A stretch of 35,003 nt of DNA. Source: Chitinivibrionales bacterium. Its GTDB lineage: Bacteria; Fibrobacterota; Chitinivibrionia; Chitinivibrionales; WJKA01. Position numbers and translations under genes: made by a program. Under the pieces are notes generated by a model. That model was not told the origin of the DNA and did not search any database. It saw only the letters and a list, made by a program, of their open reading frames with translations. Every line of letters begins with the position of its first letter. Position 1 is the stretch's first letter. The DNA lies in assembly GCA_014728295.1 (NCBI GenBank), contig WJLW01000083.1, forward strand, positions 213,860-248,862, given 5' to 3'. Below, piece by piece: positions 7,830-15,623 of this stretch.

Positions 7830-8891
7830 TTAGAGCAGTGAAGCAACCAAATCACCAACCTCCCGGGTACTCATCCCCATTTTTCCGGCGGAGAGGTTCT
7901 TTATTTTGCCCGAGGCCAGGGCATCGTGAACCGCCTTGTCAATTGCCGCGCCGGCTTCGTCTTCACCGATTGTTTCCAGGAGCATACCCCCGGCGCAAAT
8001 ACAAGCTAGTGGATTGATGATATTCTTACCCGTATATTTGGGCGCACTGCCGCCGATTGGCTCGAACATCGAAACGCCATCGGGATTGATGTTGCCGCCG
8101 GCCGCGATTCCCATTCCACCCTGAATCATAGCGCCCAGATCGGTGATGATATCGCCAAACAGATTAGACGTGACGATTACGTCATAAAATTCAGGACTCT
8201 TGACCATCCACATAGTGCATGCGTCAACATGGTTGTAATCCTGTTTGATGTCGGTATAATCGGCATTGCCGACTTCTTCATGGGTCCGTACCCAGAGGTC
8301 GCCGACATGAGTAAGGACATTGCACTTGTGCACGAGCGTCAGCAGTTTTTTCCTGTTGCGCTTGCGTGCATACTCATAGGCATAGCGCACGCAGCGCTCC
8401 ACCACATGACGCGAGTAGGTCATTACCTGCGTTGCAATTTCCTGATCGGTACCCACCATGGAAGCGCCGCCGACACCGGTGTAGATACCGCCGGTATTTT
8501 CACGCACCACCACGAAGTCGATCTCTGCCGGGCCCTTGTCCTTAAGCGGAGTAGCGACATTGGGATAGAGTTTAACCGGACGCAGATTTATATACTGATC
8601 CAGGGCAAAACGCGCCTTGAGCAAGATGCCCAGCTCCAGAATGCCCGGCTTTACGTCGGGATGTCCGATTGCACCCAGAAAAATGGCATTATGCTTCTTG
8701 AGATCACCTATAGCTTCGGCCGGCAGCGTTTCTCCGGTCCGTTTGTAACGCTCTCCGCCAAAATCATATTTCTGGAAATCAAGCTTGAAATCGTATTTGG
8801 ATGCCGCCGCCTTGATTACTTTGACGCCTTCGTCAAGTACCTCGGGGCCGGTGCCGTCTCCAGGCATTAAGCCGATTGAATACGTGTTCAC
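7830..8891 (-). CDS. leuB: 3-isopropylmalate dehydrogenase
   Basis: NAD-dependent oxidative decarboxylation of 3-isopropylmalate for leucine; probably also acts on the methylmalate of the citramalate route (inference from cimA next door). 353 residues, isocitrate/isopropylmalate dehydrogenase family. Motifs include GLMPGDGTGPEV, the substrate helix GILLKARFALDQYINLRP, VVRENTGGIYTGVGG, and the metal/cofactor region SNLFGDIITDLGAMIQGG with EPIGGSAPKYTGK. The LRPVKLYP and YTGVGG wording is closer to actinobacterial-type LeuB than to E. coli LeuB (RELTGGIYFG). The GTG start has AAAGGA 9 nt upstream. Context strongly favours LeuB over isocitrate or tartrate dehydrogenase. Confidence 0.88.
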   Translation of the reverse strand: MNTYSIGLMPGDGTGPEVLDEGVKVIKAAASKYDFKLDFQKYDFGGERYKRTGETLPAEAIGDLKKHNAIFLGAIGHPDVKPGILELGILLKARFALDQYINLRPVKLYPNVATPLKDKGPAEIDFVVVRENTGGIYTGVGGASMVGTDQEIATQVMTYSRHVVERCVRYAYEYARKRNRKKLLTLVHKCNVLTHVGDLWVRTHEEVGNADYTDIKQDYNHVDACTMWMVKSPEFYDVIVTSNLFGDIITDLGAMIQGGMGIAAGGNINPDGVSMFEPIGGSAPKYTGKNIINPLACICAGGMLLETIGEDEAGAAIDKAVHDALASGKIKNLSAGKMGMSTREVGDLVASLL

Positions 8892-8922
8892 GCAGGCAAA
8901 TCCTTTCGGTTAGATTGTTGCA

Positions 8923-10413
8923 TTATTTCTGATCGTCATCGAGTAATTTCTCCAAATCACTTATGTCAATGTCTTTATCTCCGCCTTTTGTTGACTGTTC
9001 AGCTTCTGCATCGATTTTGGCCAGCTCCGCCATTACATCGTCTTCAGGCCCGGCATTTTCGTCTTCTTCATTGGCAAGCAGAATATCCTCAGCCGCAGCC
9101 TGTGCTCCGGCCTGGTCAAATTCCTCCTGGTTGCCGGGTTGACCTTCGGCAGGCTCTGCGGCATCTGATGCGAATGCCTGGTCGACCGGCGCTTGTTCTT
9201 CTTCCTCAAGCGCAGAAGTTGCTTCACTCACCGCGTTTGACGGTTCCGCTTCAGGTTCCGCTTCAGGTTCCGATTCCGATTCGGGTTCGGGTTCGGGTTC
9301 GGGTTCGGGTTCAGGTTCAGGTTCAGGTTCGGGTGCAGGCCGTGGCTCTTCGGGTGCCGATTCGGACGGCGCCGGCCGGTTCTGATCTGCCGCTGCCGGT
9401 TGCGGTGCTTCCTCCCCGACCGTTTCAGGAGCTTCGGGCCCGGACTGCTTTGCTGCGACCGTCTCGGCCTTCTTTTGCTCAGGCGTCTCGACCAGATGTT
9501 CATTCGACTCATCGGCGCTCGGTAGTGCGTCGATATCCTCAGCGTCACGTTGCTTCTCGGAGGTCGACGACTCCGGCTGAGGTTGCTCTTCGTCGGCGGC
9601 TTGTTCCTCGGCGCCACTCTCAGAAGCTTCAACCAAATCCTCAAAGGCTTCGGTCGATTCTTCGGCGGACTCGGGCGCGCCAGACTCCCGCGGAGAAGCG
9701 GTGAATTGCTCCGATGCCGCAGCATTTTGCAGCTCGGGCTCAGCCGGTTCGGGTTCGGCCTCTATTGGCTTGGGATCCGCCGATTGCGATGCGAGGGCCG
9801 CCTGGGGAACATGCGTTGCCTGATTTGCTTCTTCCACCCAGCGACTTTTACGTACGCGGGACTTGACCATCTTCTGTATATTTTTAAAGCTTTGTGTCCC
9901 GGCTTTCTCTGCAAGCTCAAAGAGGCAAATTTCCGTTGTTGTCGGAATTGCACCGGCCTGTTGCATCTTGCGCAACGCGAATTCGTGATCCAATGGGCTG
10001 CGGGAACTCACGGCATCGGCCACAATATGCACTTTCAGGTTACGTTGAATCAGTCCCAGCACGGTCTGGTTGACGCACACGTGCGTCTCCACGCCGCACA
10101 CAACCAGCGTTTCAAGCTCAAGCGGATTGAGCTGATTCCAGAATTGCTGACTGCGCGTGCAGGAAAAGTCAAGCTTCTCCACAACCTCGAGCAGCCTGAA
10201 TTGTTTACGTATGAGATCAACGGTATTGCCCAGCCCCTTGGGATACTGTTCGGTAACGATGATGGGCATCTTGAACATCTGAAAGGTTAGAACCATCCTG
10301 GCGATGTTGCCGACAACAGCGTCAAAGTCCATGATGGCCGGGGCGAATTTTTCCTGTACGTCAATAATCAGCAGGCCGGTCTTTTCTCTGCTCAACGTGT
10401 TGGGATGTTTCAT
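8923..10413 (-). CDS. isochorismatase-like hydrolase with long acidic Glu-Pro tail
   Basis: 496 residues from the ATG at 10413 (AAAGG 7 nt upstream). Residues 10-185 are a complete isochorismatase-like (cysteine hydrolase) domain: Asp18 in LLIIDVQ, probable catalytic Lys80 in EKLDFSC, and nucleophile Cys113 in GVETHVCV; TEQYPKGLG is also typical of the ISOC subgroup. From about residue 190 to the end the protein is acidic low-complexity sequence rich in Glu, Ala, Pro and Ser, with an uninterrupted Glu-Pro run, and it ends in a more ordered-looking DISDLEKLLDDDQK. The substrate is unknown; the family hydrolyses varied amide or vinyl-ether substrates. The gene sits inside the branched-chain operon, 42 nt after leuA and 31 nt before leuB, though no pathway step needs it. 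Confidence 0.85.
   Translation of the reverse strand: MKHPNTLSREKTGLLIIDVQEKFAPAIMDFDAVVGNIARMVLTFQMFKMPIIVTEQYPKGLGNTVDLIRKQFRLLEVVEKLDFSCTRSQQFWNQLNPLELETLVVCGVETHVCVNQTVLGLIQRNLKVHIVADAVSSRSPLDHEFALRKMQQAGAIPTTTEICLFELAEKAGTQSFKNIQKMVKSRVRKSRWVEEANQATHVPQAALASQSADPKPIEAEPEPAEPELQNAAASEQFTASPRESGAPESAEESTEAFEDLVEASESGAEEQAADEEQPQPESSTSEKQRDAEDIDALPSADESNEHLVETPEQKKAETVAAKQSGPEAPETVGEEAPQPAAADQNRPAPSESAPEEPRPAPEPEPEPEPEPEPEPEPESESEPEAEPEAEPSNAVSEATSALEEEEQAPVDQAFASDAAEPAEGQPGNQEEFDQAGAQAAAEDILLANEEDENAGPEDDVMAELAKIDAEAEQSTKGGDKDIDISDLEKLLDDDQK
9242..9335 (-). repeat. hexanucleotide tandem repeat encoding Glu-Pro
   Basis: A run of about nine consecutive hexamers (GGTTCG or GGTTCA on the plus strand) flanked by GGTTCCGCTTCA variants. 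On the minus strand it encodes the EPEPEP core and the SESEPEAEPEAEP flank of the tail. Such tracts expand and contract in units of two residues without breaking frame, so tail length is likely variable between strains. Confidence 0.85.
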
Positions 10414-10455
10414 GGTGACGCCTTTCGATGCAGTCCGCACATGCGTATGCGTAAA

Positions 10456-11994
10456 CTATTTCAACTTGCTTTTCTTTCCGAATTTGCGTATCCGGGCGAT
10501 TTTGTTGACAACATCCATATAGGCAATGGCGGATGCCTCGACAATGTCGGTGCTCGCACCATTGCCGGTAAAAAAACCGTCCCTGGTTTTCCCGATGATT
10601 TTCACCTTACCCAAAGCCTCGCGGCCTTCGGTGATGGAATCGAGATGAAATTCCTCTATCTTTATATTATAACCTACTATGCGATCGATTGCAGTAGTCG
10701 TCGCCGCAACTGCTCCATCGCCACAGCCGGCTTCCTGAAAAACTTTGCCTTCGTGTTTGATACGCACCGTCGCAGTTGGTATCACGACCTTGCCGCTGGA
10801 GACGTGCAGATACTCCATGCTATAGCTGTCTTTCATCTCGTCGCTGCTTTTTGCTTCCATCAGCGTAATCAGATCATCGTCGTACACGGTGCCCTTCTTG
10901 TCGGCCAGACCAATGAAGCGCTCATAAAAGCTCTTCATTTCGATTTCAGATTCGCTGTAGCCCAGGCTGATAAGGCGATTTTTAACCATGTGCGAACCGG
11001 AACGGCTGGTCAGATTCATGCGATTTTCTTTTAAACCGATCGAGCGCGGCGTCATAATTTCGTATGTCTTTTTGGCTTTGAGCACGCCGTCCTGATGGAT
11101 GCCGGAGGAGTGCGAAAATGCATTCGTGCCGACAATCGCCTTGTTGGGTTGAACCGGCATGTTGCAAATATCACGCACGAGACGACTGGTGCGGGTAATT
11201 TCTTTCGTGTTGACACCGGATGAAACCTTGAAAAAATCTTTGCGCACCTTCAGTGCCATGACTATTTCTTCCAGTGCGGCATTTCCGGCACGCTCGCCCA
11301 ACCCGTTTATCGTGCATTCGACCTGACGCGCACCATGCGCCACCGCGGTCAGTGAATTGGCGGTCGCCATGCCCAGATCGTCATGGCAGTGGGCCGAGAT
11401 GATCGCCTTGTCGATATTGGGTACGCGGTTGAACAGATCGTCAAATACGGCGGCAAACTGCTCGGGCGTTGTATAGCCAACCGTATCCGGAATGTTTACC
11501 GTAGTTGCCCCGGCGTTTATTGCGGCTTCTACAATGCGACATAGAAAGTCGGGGCCGGTTCGCCCCGCATCTTCGGGAGAGAATTCCACGTCATCGGTAT
11601 ACTTGCGTGCCAGTTTGACGCTGGTGCGTGCTATGTCAAGAATTTCATCTTCGGTTTTGCGCAGTTTCTTTTCGGCGTGGATGGCGGACGTTCCGATAAA
11701 AGTGTGAATCCGGCTGCGCTTGCCGTTTTTGAGCGCCTTGCCGCAGGCTACAATGTCCTTTTCGATAGTGCGGGCCAGTCCGCAAATTGCCGGCCCCTGG
11801 ACAGTTTCGGCAATACTTTTTACCGAATCAAAATCACCCGGCGACGAAATGGGGAATCCGGCCTCGATAACATCGACATTCAACCGGGATAATTGACGCG
11901 CGATACGCACCTTTTGTTCGACCGACAAGGAGGCATGCAAGGCCTGTTCGCCGTCACGCAACGTGGTATCGAAGATGTAAACCTTATTTTTCAT
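10456..11994 (-). CDS. leuA: 2-isopropylmalate synthase
   Basis: Condenses acetyl-CoA with 2-oxoisovalerate, the first committed step to leucine. 512 residues from the ATG at 11994. The catalytic DRE-TIM barrel has YIFDTTLRDGEQA, VIEAGFPISSPGD, metal-binding SAHCHDDLGMA, NGLGERAGNAA and FSHSSGIHQDGVLK. The C-terminal LeuA dimer domain (about 380-505) carries the likely leucine feedback site, with GCGDGAVAATTTAIDR and TGNGASTDIVEASA. AGFPISSPGDF distinguishes it from CimA. The Shine-Dalgarno is poor (GGAA about 14 nt upstream) and a GC-rich hairpin lies just before the gene. A TTG start at 12021 is possible but does not match the family N-terminus. Confidence 0.94.
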   Translation of the reverse strand: MKNKVYIFDTTLRDGEQALHASLSVEQKVRIARQLSRLNVDVIEAGFPISSPGDFDSVKSIAETVQGPAICGLARTIEKDIVACGKALKNGKRSRIHTFIGTSAIHAEKKLRKTEDEILDIARTSVKLARKYTDDVEFSPEDAGRTGPDFLCRIVEAAINAGATTVNIPDTVGYTTPEQFAAVFDDLFNRVPNIDKAIISAHCHDDLGMATANSLTAVAHGARQVECTINGLGERAGNAALEEIVMALKVRKDFFKVSSGVNTKEITRTSRLVRDICNMPVQPNKAIVGTNAFSHSSGIHQDGVLKAKKTYEIMTPRSIGLKENRMNLTSRSGSHMVKNRLISLGYSESEIEMKSFYERFIGLADKKGTVYDDDLITLMEAKSSDEMKDSYSMEYLHVSSGKVVIPTATVRIKHEGKVFQEAGCGDGAVAATTTAIDRIVGYNIKIEEFHLDSITEGREALGKVKIIGKTRDGFFTGNGASTDIVEASAIAYMDVVNKIARIRKFGKKSKLK

Positions 11995-12022
11995 AAGTAA
12001 CGCTGCTTTCCACTCACGCAAC

Positions 12023-12046
12023 GGCGCCGTCGCTTAAGACGGCGCC
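12023..12046 (-). promoter_or_regulatory. perfect GC-rich hairpin in the ilvC-leuA spacer
   Basis: GGCGCCGTC (12023-12031) and GACGGCGCC (12038-12046) form a 9-bp perfect stem with a 6-nt loop. On the minus strand it is not followed by a T-run, so it is not a classic terminator. It is better read as an mRNA processing or 3'-end stabilising stem that protects the ilvBNC part, or as a modulator of leuA translation, since leuA lacks a strong ribosome site. Confidence 0.55.
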
Positions 12047-12060
12047 GCCACCAGAATACG

Positions 12061-13161
12061 TTAATTGCTTTTTCGTCCGGCGACACCTTTGGTCGCCCTG
12101 GTTATTTCCTTTGCTTTGGTTTTGGGCCGCAACGAGCGCACGGCTTTGCCGGCCTGCCACATTTCGGAGTTGCCGATTACGGCAAGTTCCTTGTCAAGGC
12201 GTTCCTTGTAATCATTGCGTCCGCAGGCAGAGATGACGCGCCTGGTCTCTTTGCCCGATTTAACGGACTGGTACAGCTCCTTGAATACCGGTGCTACGGC
12301 TTTTTTGAATTTGGGACGCCAATCAAGCGCTCCGCGTTGAGCAGTAGCCGAACAATTTGCATACATCCAGTCCATACCCTTTTCATCAACCAGGCGAATG
12401 AGGCTTTGCGTAAGCTCTTCGACGGTTTCGTTAAACGCTTCCGAGGGGCTGTGCCCGTTTTTGCGCAGAACATCATATTGCGCCTCCATGACGCCGGCCA
12501 ATGCTCCCATAAGAATGCCGCGTTCGCCGGTCAGGTCGCTGTACACTTCCTGTTCGAAGGTCGTGGGGAAGAGATAGCCGGAGCCAATGGCAATTCCGAG
12601 CGCCAGGCAGCGTTCCCGTGCGCGTCCGGTTGCATCCTGGTGCACGGCATAGCTTGAATTAATGCCGGCTCCATCGAGAAAATTGCGTCTTACCGAAGTC
12701 CCGCTGCCTTTGGGGGCAACGAGAATAACGTCAACGTCGTGCGGTGGAATCACTTTCGTCTGGTCACGATAAACAATTGAGAATCCATGCGAAAAATAGA
12801 GCGCATCACCGGGGTTGAGATTTTTCTTGATGATTGGCCAGACTTTGCGCTGGGCGGCATCGGTCACCAAAAGCTTGACGATGGTACCCCGCTGTGCAGC
12901 TTCCTCGATGTCGAACAGCGTTTCGCCCGGAACCCAGCCGTCTTTTTTCGCCCGATTCCAGTCTGTCTTGAAGGCCCGGGACTGACCGATAATTACCTTG
13001 ATCCCGTTGTCCTTCATGTTAAGCGCCTGTGCCGGCCCCTGCACGCCGTAGCCGATTACGGCAATGGTTTCGCCTTTGAGGGCTTTCTTCGCTCTGGCCA
13101 GGTTGAATTCCTTACGCGTGATGACGTCTTCGCTGACGTCGCCGAAATCGATCTTAGCCAT
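12061..13161 (-). CDS. ilvC: ketol-acid reductoisomerase
   Basis: Mg- and NAD(P)H-dependent isomeroreduction of acetolactate and acetohydroxybutyrate in valine and isoleucine synthesis. 366 residues. The N-terminal Rossmann domain has VIGYGVQGPAQALN; the cofactor-specificity loop reads GQSRAFKTDWNRA. Catalytic residues are visible: His in YFSHGFS, Asp and Glu in YSDLTGERGIL, two Glu in EAFNETVEELTQSL and Ser in CSATAQRGALDW. The GYGVQGPAQALN wording and the extended C-terminus with a basic tail resemble Bacteroidota-type enzymes rather than E. coli or short class I forms. AAGGAG lies 8 nt before the ATG. It follows ilvN by 54 nt. Confidence 0.95.
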   Translation of the reverse strand: MAKIDFGDVSEDVITRKEFNLARAKKALKGETIAVIGYGVQGPAQALNMKDNGIKVIIGQSRAFKTDWNRAKKDGWVPGETLFDIEEAAQRGTIVKLLVTDAAQRKVWPIIKKNLNPGDALYFSHGFSIVYRDQTKVIPPHDVDVILVAPKGSGTSVRRNFLDGAGINSSYAVHQDATGRARERCLALGIAIGSGYLFPTTFEQEVYSDLTGERGILMGALAGVMEAQYDVLRKNGHSPSEAFNETVEELTQSLIRLVDEKGMDWMYANCSATAQRGALDWRPKFKKAVAPVFKELYQSVKSGKETRRVISACGRNDYKERLDKELAVIGNSEMWQAGKAVRSLRPKTKAKEITRATKGVAGRKSN

Positions 13162-13215
13162 GGTTCTGACTCCTTACCTGATAGATTGAAATGTATGAAA
13201 TTTTTGTTGCCTGTC

Positions 13216-13701
13216 CTATGGTTTACTGCGCGCCAGGGCTATCTTGCCGCTGCGCACCAGCTCTTTGATGCCGTAGGGCTTGAGCATGCCGATAAAGTCC
13301 TCGAGCATATCGCTTGTATGTGTCAATTCAATTGAAATCGAACGCGGGGAAACAGCCGCGACTTTGGCGCCGAACACATCCGCCAGTTCAATTATCTCAT
13401 GGCGATTGGACTTCGCTGCATCCACACGCAACAACAGCAATTCCCGGTCGATGAGCAGAGATTTATCGGCATAGTCTATTACCTTGATAACGTCAATCAA
13501 ACGGTTGAGCTGTTTGACAACCTGTTCCAGAATGCTTTCTTCGCCGGCTACAACGATGGTCATTCGGGAAACGGTCGGGTCATCGGTTTCTGCGACATTG
13601 AGACTGGAAATATTGTAACCCCTGCTCGAAAAGAGCCCGGCAACCCGTGACAGCGCGCCATGCTGGTTTTCTACCAGAAGGGAAATGATATGAGTGCTCA
13701 T
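13216..13701 (-). CDS. ilvN: acetolactate synthase regulatory subunit
   Basis: 161 residues, the normal length of IlvN/IlvH. Binds the catalytic IlvB subunit and gives valine feedback control. The N-terminal ACT domain starts THIISLLVENQHGALSRVAGLFSSRGYNI with NVAETDDPTVSRMTIVV; the C-terminal ALS small-subunit domain begins near RELLLLRVDA and ends LVRSGKIALAR. The start at 13701 is fixed by the ATGA overlap with the ilvB stop and by GAGGAGG 4 nt upstream; a longer open frame to 14007 lies inside ilvB and is not used. Translation is coupled to ilvB. Confidence 0.95.
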   Translation of the reverse strand: MSTHIISLLVENQHGALSRVAGLFSSRGYNISSLNVAETDDPTVSRMTIVVAGEESILEQVVKQLNRLIDVIKVIDYADKSLLIDRELLLLRVDAAKSNRHEIIELADVFGAKVAAVSPRSISIELTHTSDMLEDFIGMLKPYGIKELVRSGKIALARSKP

Positions 13702-15428
13702 GACGCCTCCTCGAGAATATGGTCGATCGGTTTGCCCGCCGGTACCATAGGAAATACATTTTCTTCCTTCGAAACCATAAATTCCATGACCGCCGGTCCT
13801 TTTACCGCCAGACCGGCCTTGAGCGTCGACTCGACATCTTCGGGTTTTTCTGCACGGTAGGCAGCGACCCGGTAGCTTTTGGCCAGAGCCACAAAATCCG
13901 GAACGTAGGTAACTTTGCATTTGTCGGGGCCCGGACAGGTTACGCAGACAGCCCCTTCCTTTAAGCAGGTTGAGCTGTAGCGCCTGCCGAAAAACATCTC
14001 CTGCCACTGGCGAACCATGCCGAGATAGCCATTGTTGAGGATCACAATCTTGACGGGTATATTGTGTAATGAAATGGTAGCCAGCTCCTGAATGTTCATC
14101 TGTATCGATCCGTCTCCGGCAATATCAATAACCGGACGTTTCGGATTGGTAAAGGCAGCTCCCATTGCAGCAGGCATGCCATACCCCATCGTCCCCAGCC
14201 CGCCCGATGAGAGAAACGAGCGCGGTTTCGCAAAAGGATAATAATGCGCGGCCCACATCTGGTTCTGACCAACTTCGGTCGCGATAAGGGCATTGCCTTT
14301 TGTCAATTTGTGCAAGGTTTCGATAACCGCCTGCGGCTTGATTTCCTTTGTAGAGGGTTCATAGCCGTAAAGATGCTTTCCTTTCCATTCGCGAATCTGT
14401 TTGTTCCATCCGTTCGGCCTGCGCGGTGCAATAATTTTAAGCAGAGACGACAGAATATTTCCGGCATCGCCGACCACCGGAATGTCAACCTTGATAATCT
14501 TTGAGATGGCGGCAGGGTCGATATCCATGTGAATAATTTTTGCATGCGGGGCGAATTTTGATGTATCGCCGGTAACCCGGTCGTCGAACCTGACTCCAAT
14601 CGAGATGATCAAATCAGATTGCTGCAGAGCGTAATTAGCCGCCTTGGAGCCGTGCATGCCGGGCATGCCGATAAACAGCTTGTGTTGACTGGGAAATCCG
14701 CCAAGTCCCATAAGTGTCGTGGTGACCGGAATGCTGGTCTTTTCGGCAAGCGCCAGCAACTCTTCGTGTGCCTGCGAAATGATTATGCCGCCGCCCGCGT
14801 AAATGAGGGGTTTTGCAGCCCGGGCAATGGCTTCATTCGCTTTCTTGATCTGCCGCATGTTTCCGACCACATTGGGCCGATAACTTCGAATCGATACCGT
14901 GCGCGGATAGGTGTAATCCGGATGGGTGGCAACGGAGACATCCTTGGGAATGTCGATAAGTACCGGCCCCGGTCTTCCGGTGCCGGCGATATGAAAGGCT
15001 TTTCTTAACAAAGAAGGCAGCTCTTCGACCGATTTGACGAGAAAATTATGTTTGGTTATCGGCCGTGAAATACCGACAATGTCAGCTTCCTGAAAAGCGT
15101 CGGTGCCCAGCAGGGGAGACGCAACCTGACCGGTAATCGCTACCATCGGTACCGAATCCAGATACGCCGTTGCAATTCCCGTTACCAGGTTCGTGGCCCC
15201 GGGACCGGACGTCGCCAGACATACGCCGGTTTTGCCGCTGGCCCGGGCATAGCCGTCCGCGGCATGCGCGGCGGCCTGTTCATGGCGAGTAAGGATCACA
15301 TTGATTTTCTTGTTTCTATACAGGGCATCGAAAATCGGGATGACAACTCCGCCGGGATACCCGAAGAGAACATCAATCTTCTCCTGAATCAACGCATCAA
15401 CAACAATTTGAGCGCCGGTTTTTTGCAC
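13698..15428 (-). CDS. ilvB: acetolactate synthase catalytic subunit
   Basis: ThDP-, FAD- and Mg-dependent formation of acetolactate and acetohydroxybutyrate. 576 residues from the GTG at 15428, chosen because GGAGG stands 5 nt upstream and the family N-terminus (TGAQIVVDAL...GYPGGVVIPIFDAL) begins here; an upstream GTG at 15482 lacks a ribosome site. Key elements: RHEQAAAHAADGYARASG with catalytic Glu, SGPGATN, and the ThDP/metal motif DGSIQMNIQELATI with NNGYLGMVRQW. Odd feature: after FFGRRYSS there is an insert of about 16 residues with four cysteines (C-x6-C-x2-C-x5-C, coded around 13915-13970) before YVPDF, absent from E. coli enzymes. It is the first structural gene of the operon, behind an attenuator. 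Confidence 0.95.
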   Translation of the reverse strand: MQKTGAQIVVDALIQEKIDVLFGYPGGVVIPIFDALYRNKKINVILTRHEQAAAHAADGYARASGKTGVCLATSGPGATNLVTGIATAYLDSVPMVAITGQVASPLLGTDAFQEADIVGISRPITKHNFLVKSVEELPSLLRKAFHIAGTGRPGPVLIDIPKDVSVATHPDYTYPRTVSIRSYRPNVVGNMRQIKKANEAIARAAKPLIYAGGGIIISQAHEELLALAEKTSIPVTTTLMGLGGFPSQHKLFIGMPGMHGSKAANYALQQSDLIISIGVRFDDRVTGDTSKFAPHAKIIHMDIDPAAISKIIKVDIPVVGDAGNILSSLLKIIAPRRPNGWNKQIREWKGKHLYGYEPSTKEIKPQAVIETLHKLTKGNALIATEVGQNQMWAAHYYPFAKPRSFLSSGGLGTMGYGMPAAMGAAFTNPKRPVIDIAGDGSIQMNIQELATISLHNIPVKIVILNNGYLGMVRQWQEMFFGRRYSSTCLKEGAVCVTCPGPDKCKVTYVPDFVALAKSYRVAAYRAEKPEDVESTLKAGLAVKGPAVMEFMVSKEENVFPMVPAGKPIDHILEEAS

Positions 15429-15544
15429 GAAAACCTCCGTATTTTTTTTGCAACTGTCAATATTATCTTGCTCATTTGACACATTGCGAAAGTTTAAAAT
15501 ACGACCTTCTGCCTGATTGAATCAAGCAGCTTGGGGCCGTCCCC

Positions 15545-15583
15545 AAAAATAAAAAAGCCCGCCTCTTTGAGGAGGCGGGCTTG
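15545..15583 (-). terminator. attenuator terminator upstream of ilvB
   Basis: On the minus strand AAGCCCGCCTC (15582-15572) pairs perfectly with GAGGCGGGCTT (15565-15555), an 11-bp stem with a 6-nt loop, followed by TTTTTTATTTTT. This is a strong intrinsic terminator between the leader peptide stop and ilvB. A further small hairpin (TTGGGG/CCCCAA, 15531-15546) directly follows the T-run. Confidence 0.88.
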
Positions 15584-15623
15584 AATTGTCGGTGTGTCAT
15601 GTAACAGCTACAAGCCCGCCTCC
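15555..15623 (-). promoter_or_regulatory. three-segment translational attenuator of the ilv-leu operon
   Basis: Segment A, GGAGGCGGGCTTG (15623-15611), spans the last codons of the leader peptide. Segment B, CAAGCCCGCCTCC (15583-15571), is its perfect 13-nt complement. Segment C, GAGGCGGGCTT (15565-15555), also pairs with B to make the terminator. A and C therefore compete for B. Expected logic: a ribosome reaching the leader stop masks A, so B:C terminates; a ribosome stalled on scarce Ile/Leu/Val-tRNA leaves A free, A:B forms and transcription enters ilvB. The sequence pairing is observed; the mechanism is inferred from classical ilv/leu attenuation. Confidence 0.85.

Noticed and set aside
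7830..8891. Possible isocitrate, homoisocitrate or tartrate dehydrogenase identity
   Set aside because: The NLRP substrate helix region, length and position between leuA and cimA favour isopropylmalate dehydrogenase.
8988..9704. Plus-strand frame of 238 codons rich in Arg-Val repeats
   Set aside because: It is the antisense shadow of the Glu-Pro hexamer tract of the isochorismatase-like gene.
13702..14007. Long in-frame extension of ilvN upstream of its ATG
   Set aside because: It lies within ilvB in another frame; the ATGA overlap and strong GAGGAGG site fix the start at 13701.
15429..15482. Upstream GTG start for ilvB
   Set aside because: No ribosome site precedes it, whereas the GTG at 15428 has GGAGG at 5 nt and matches the family N-terminus.
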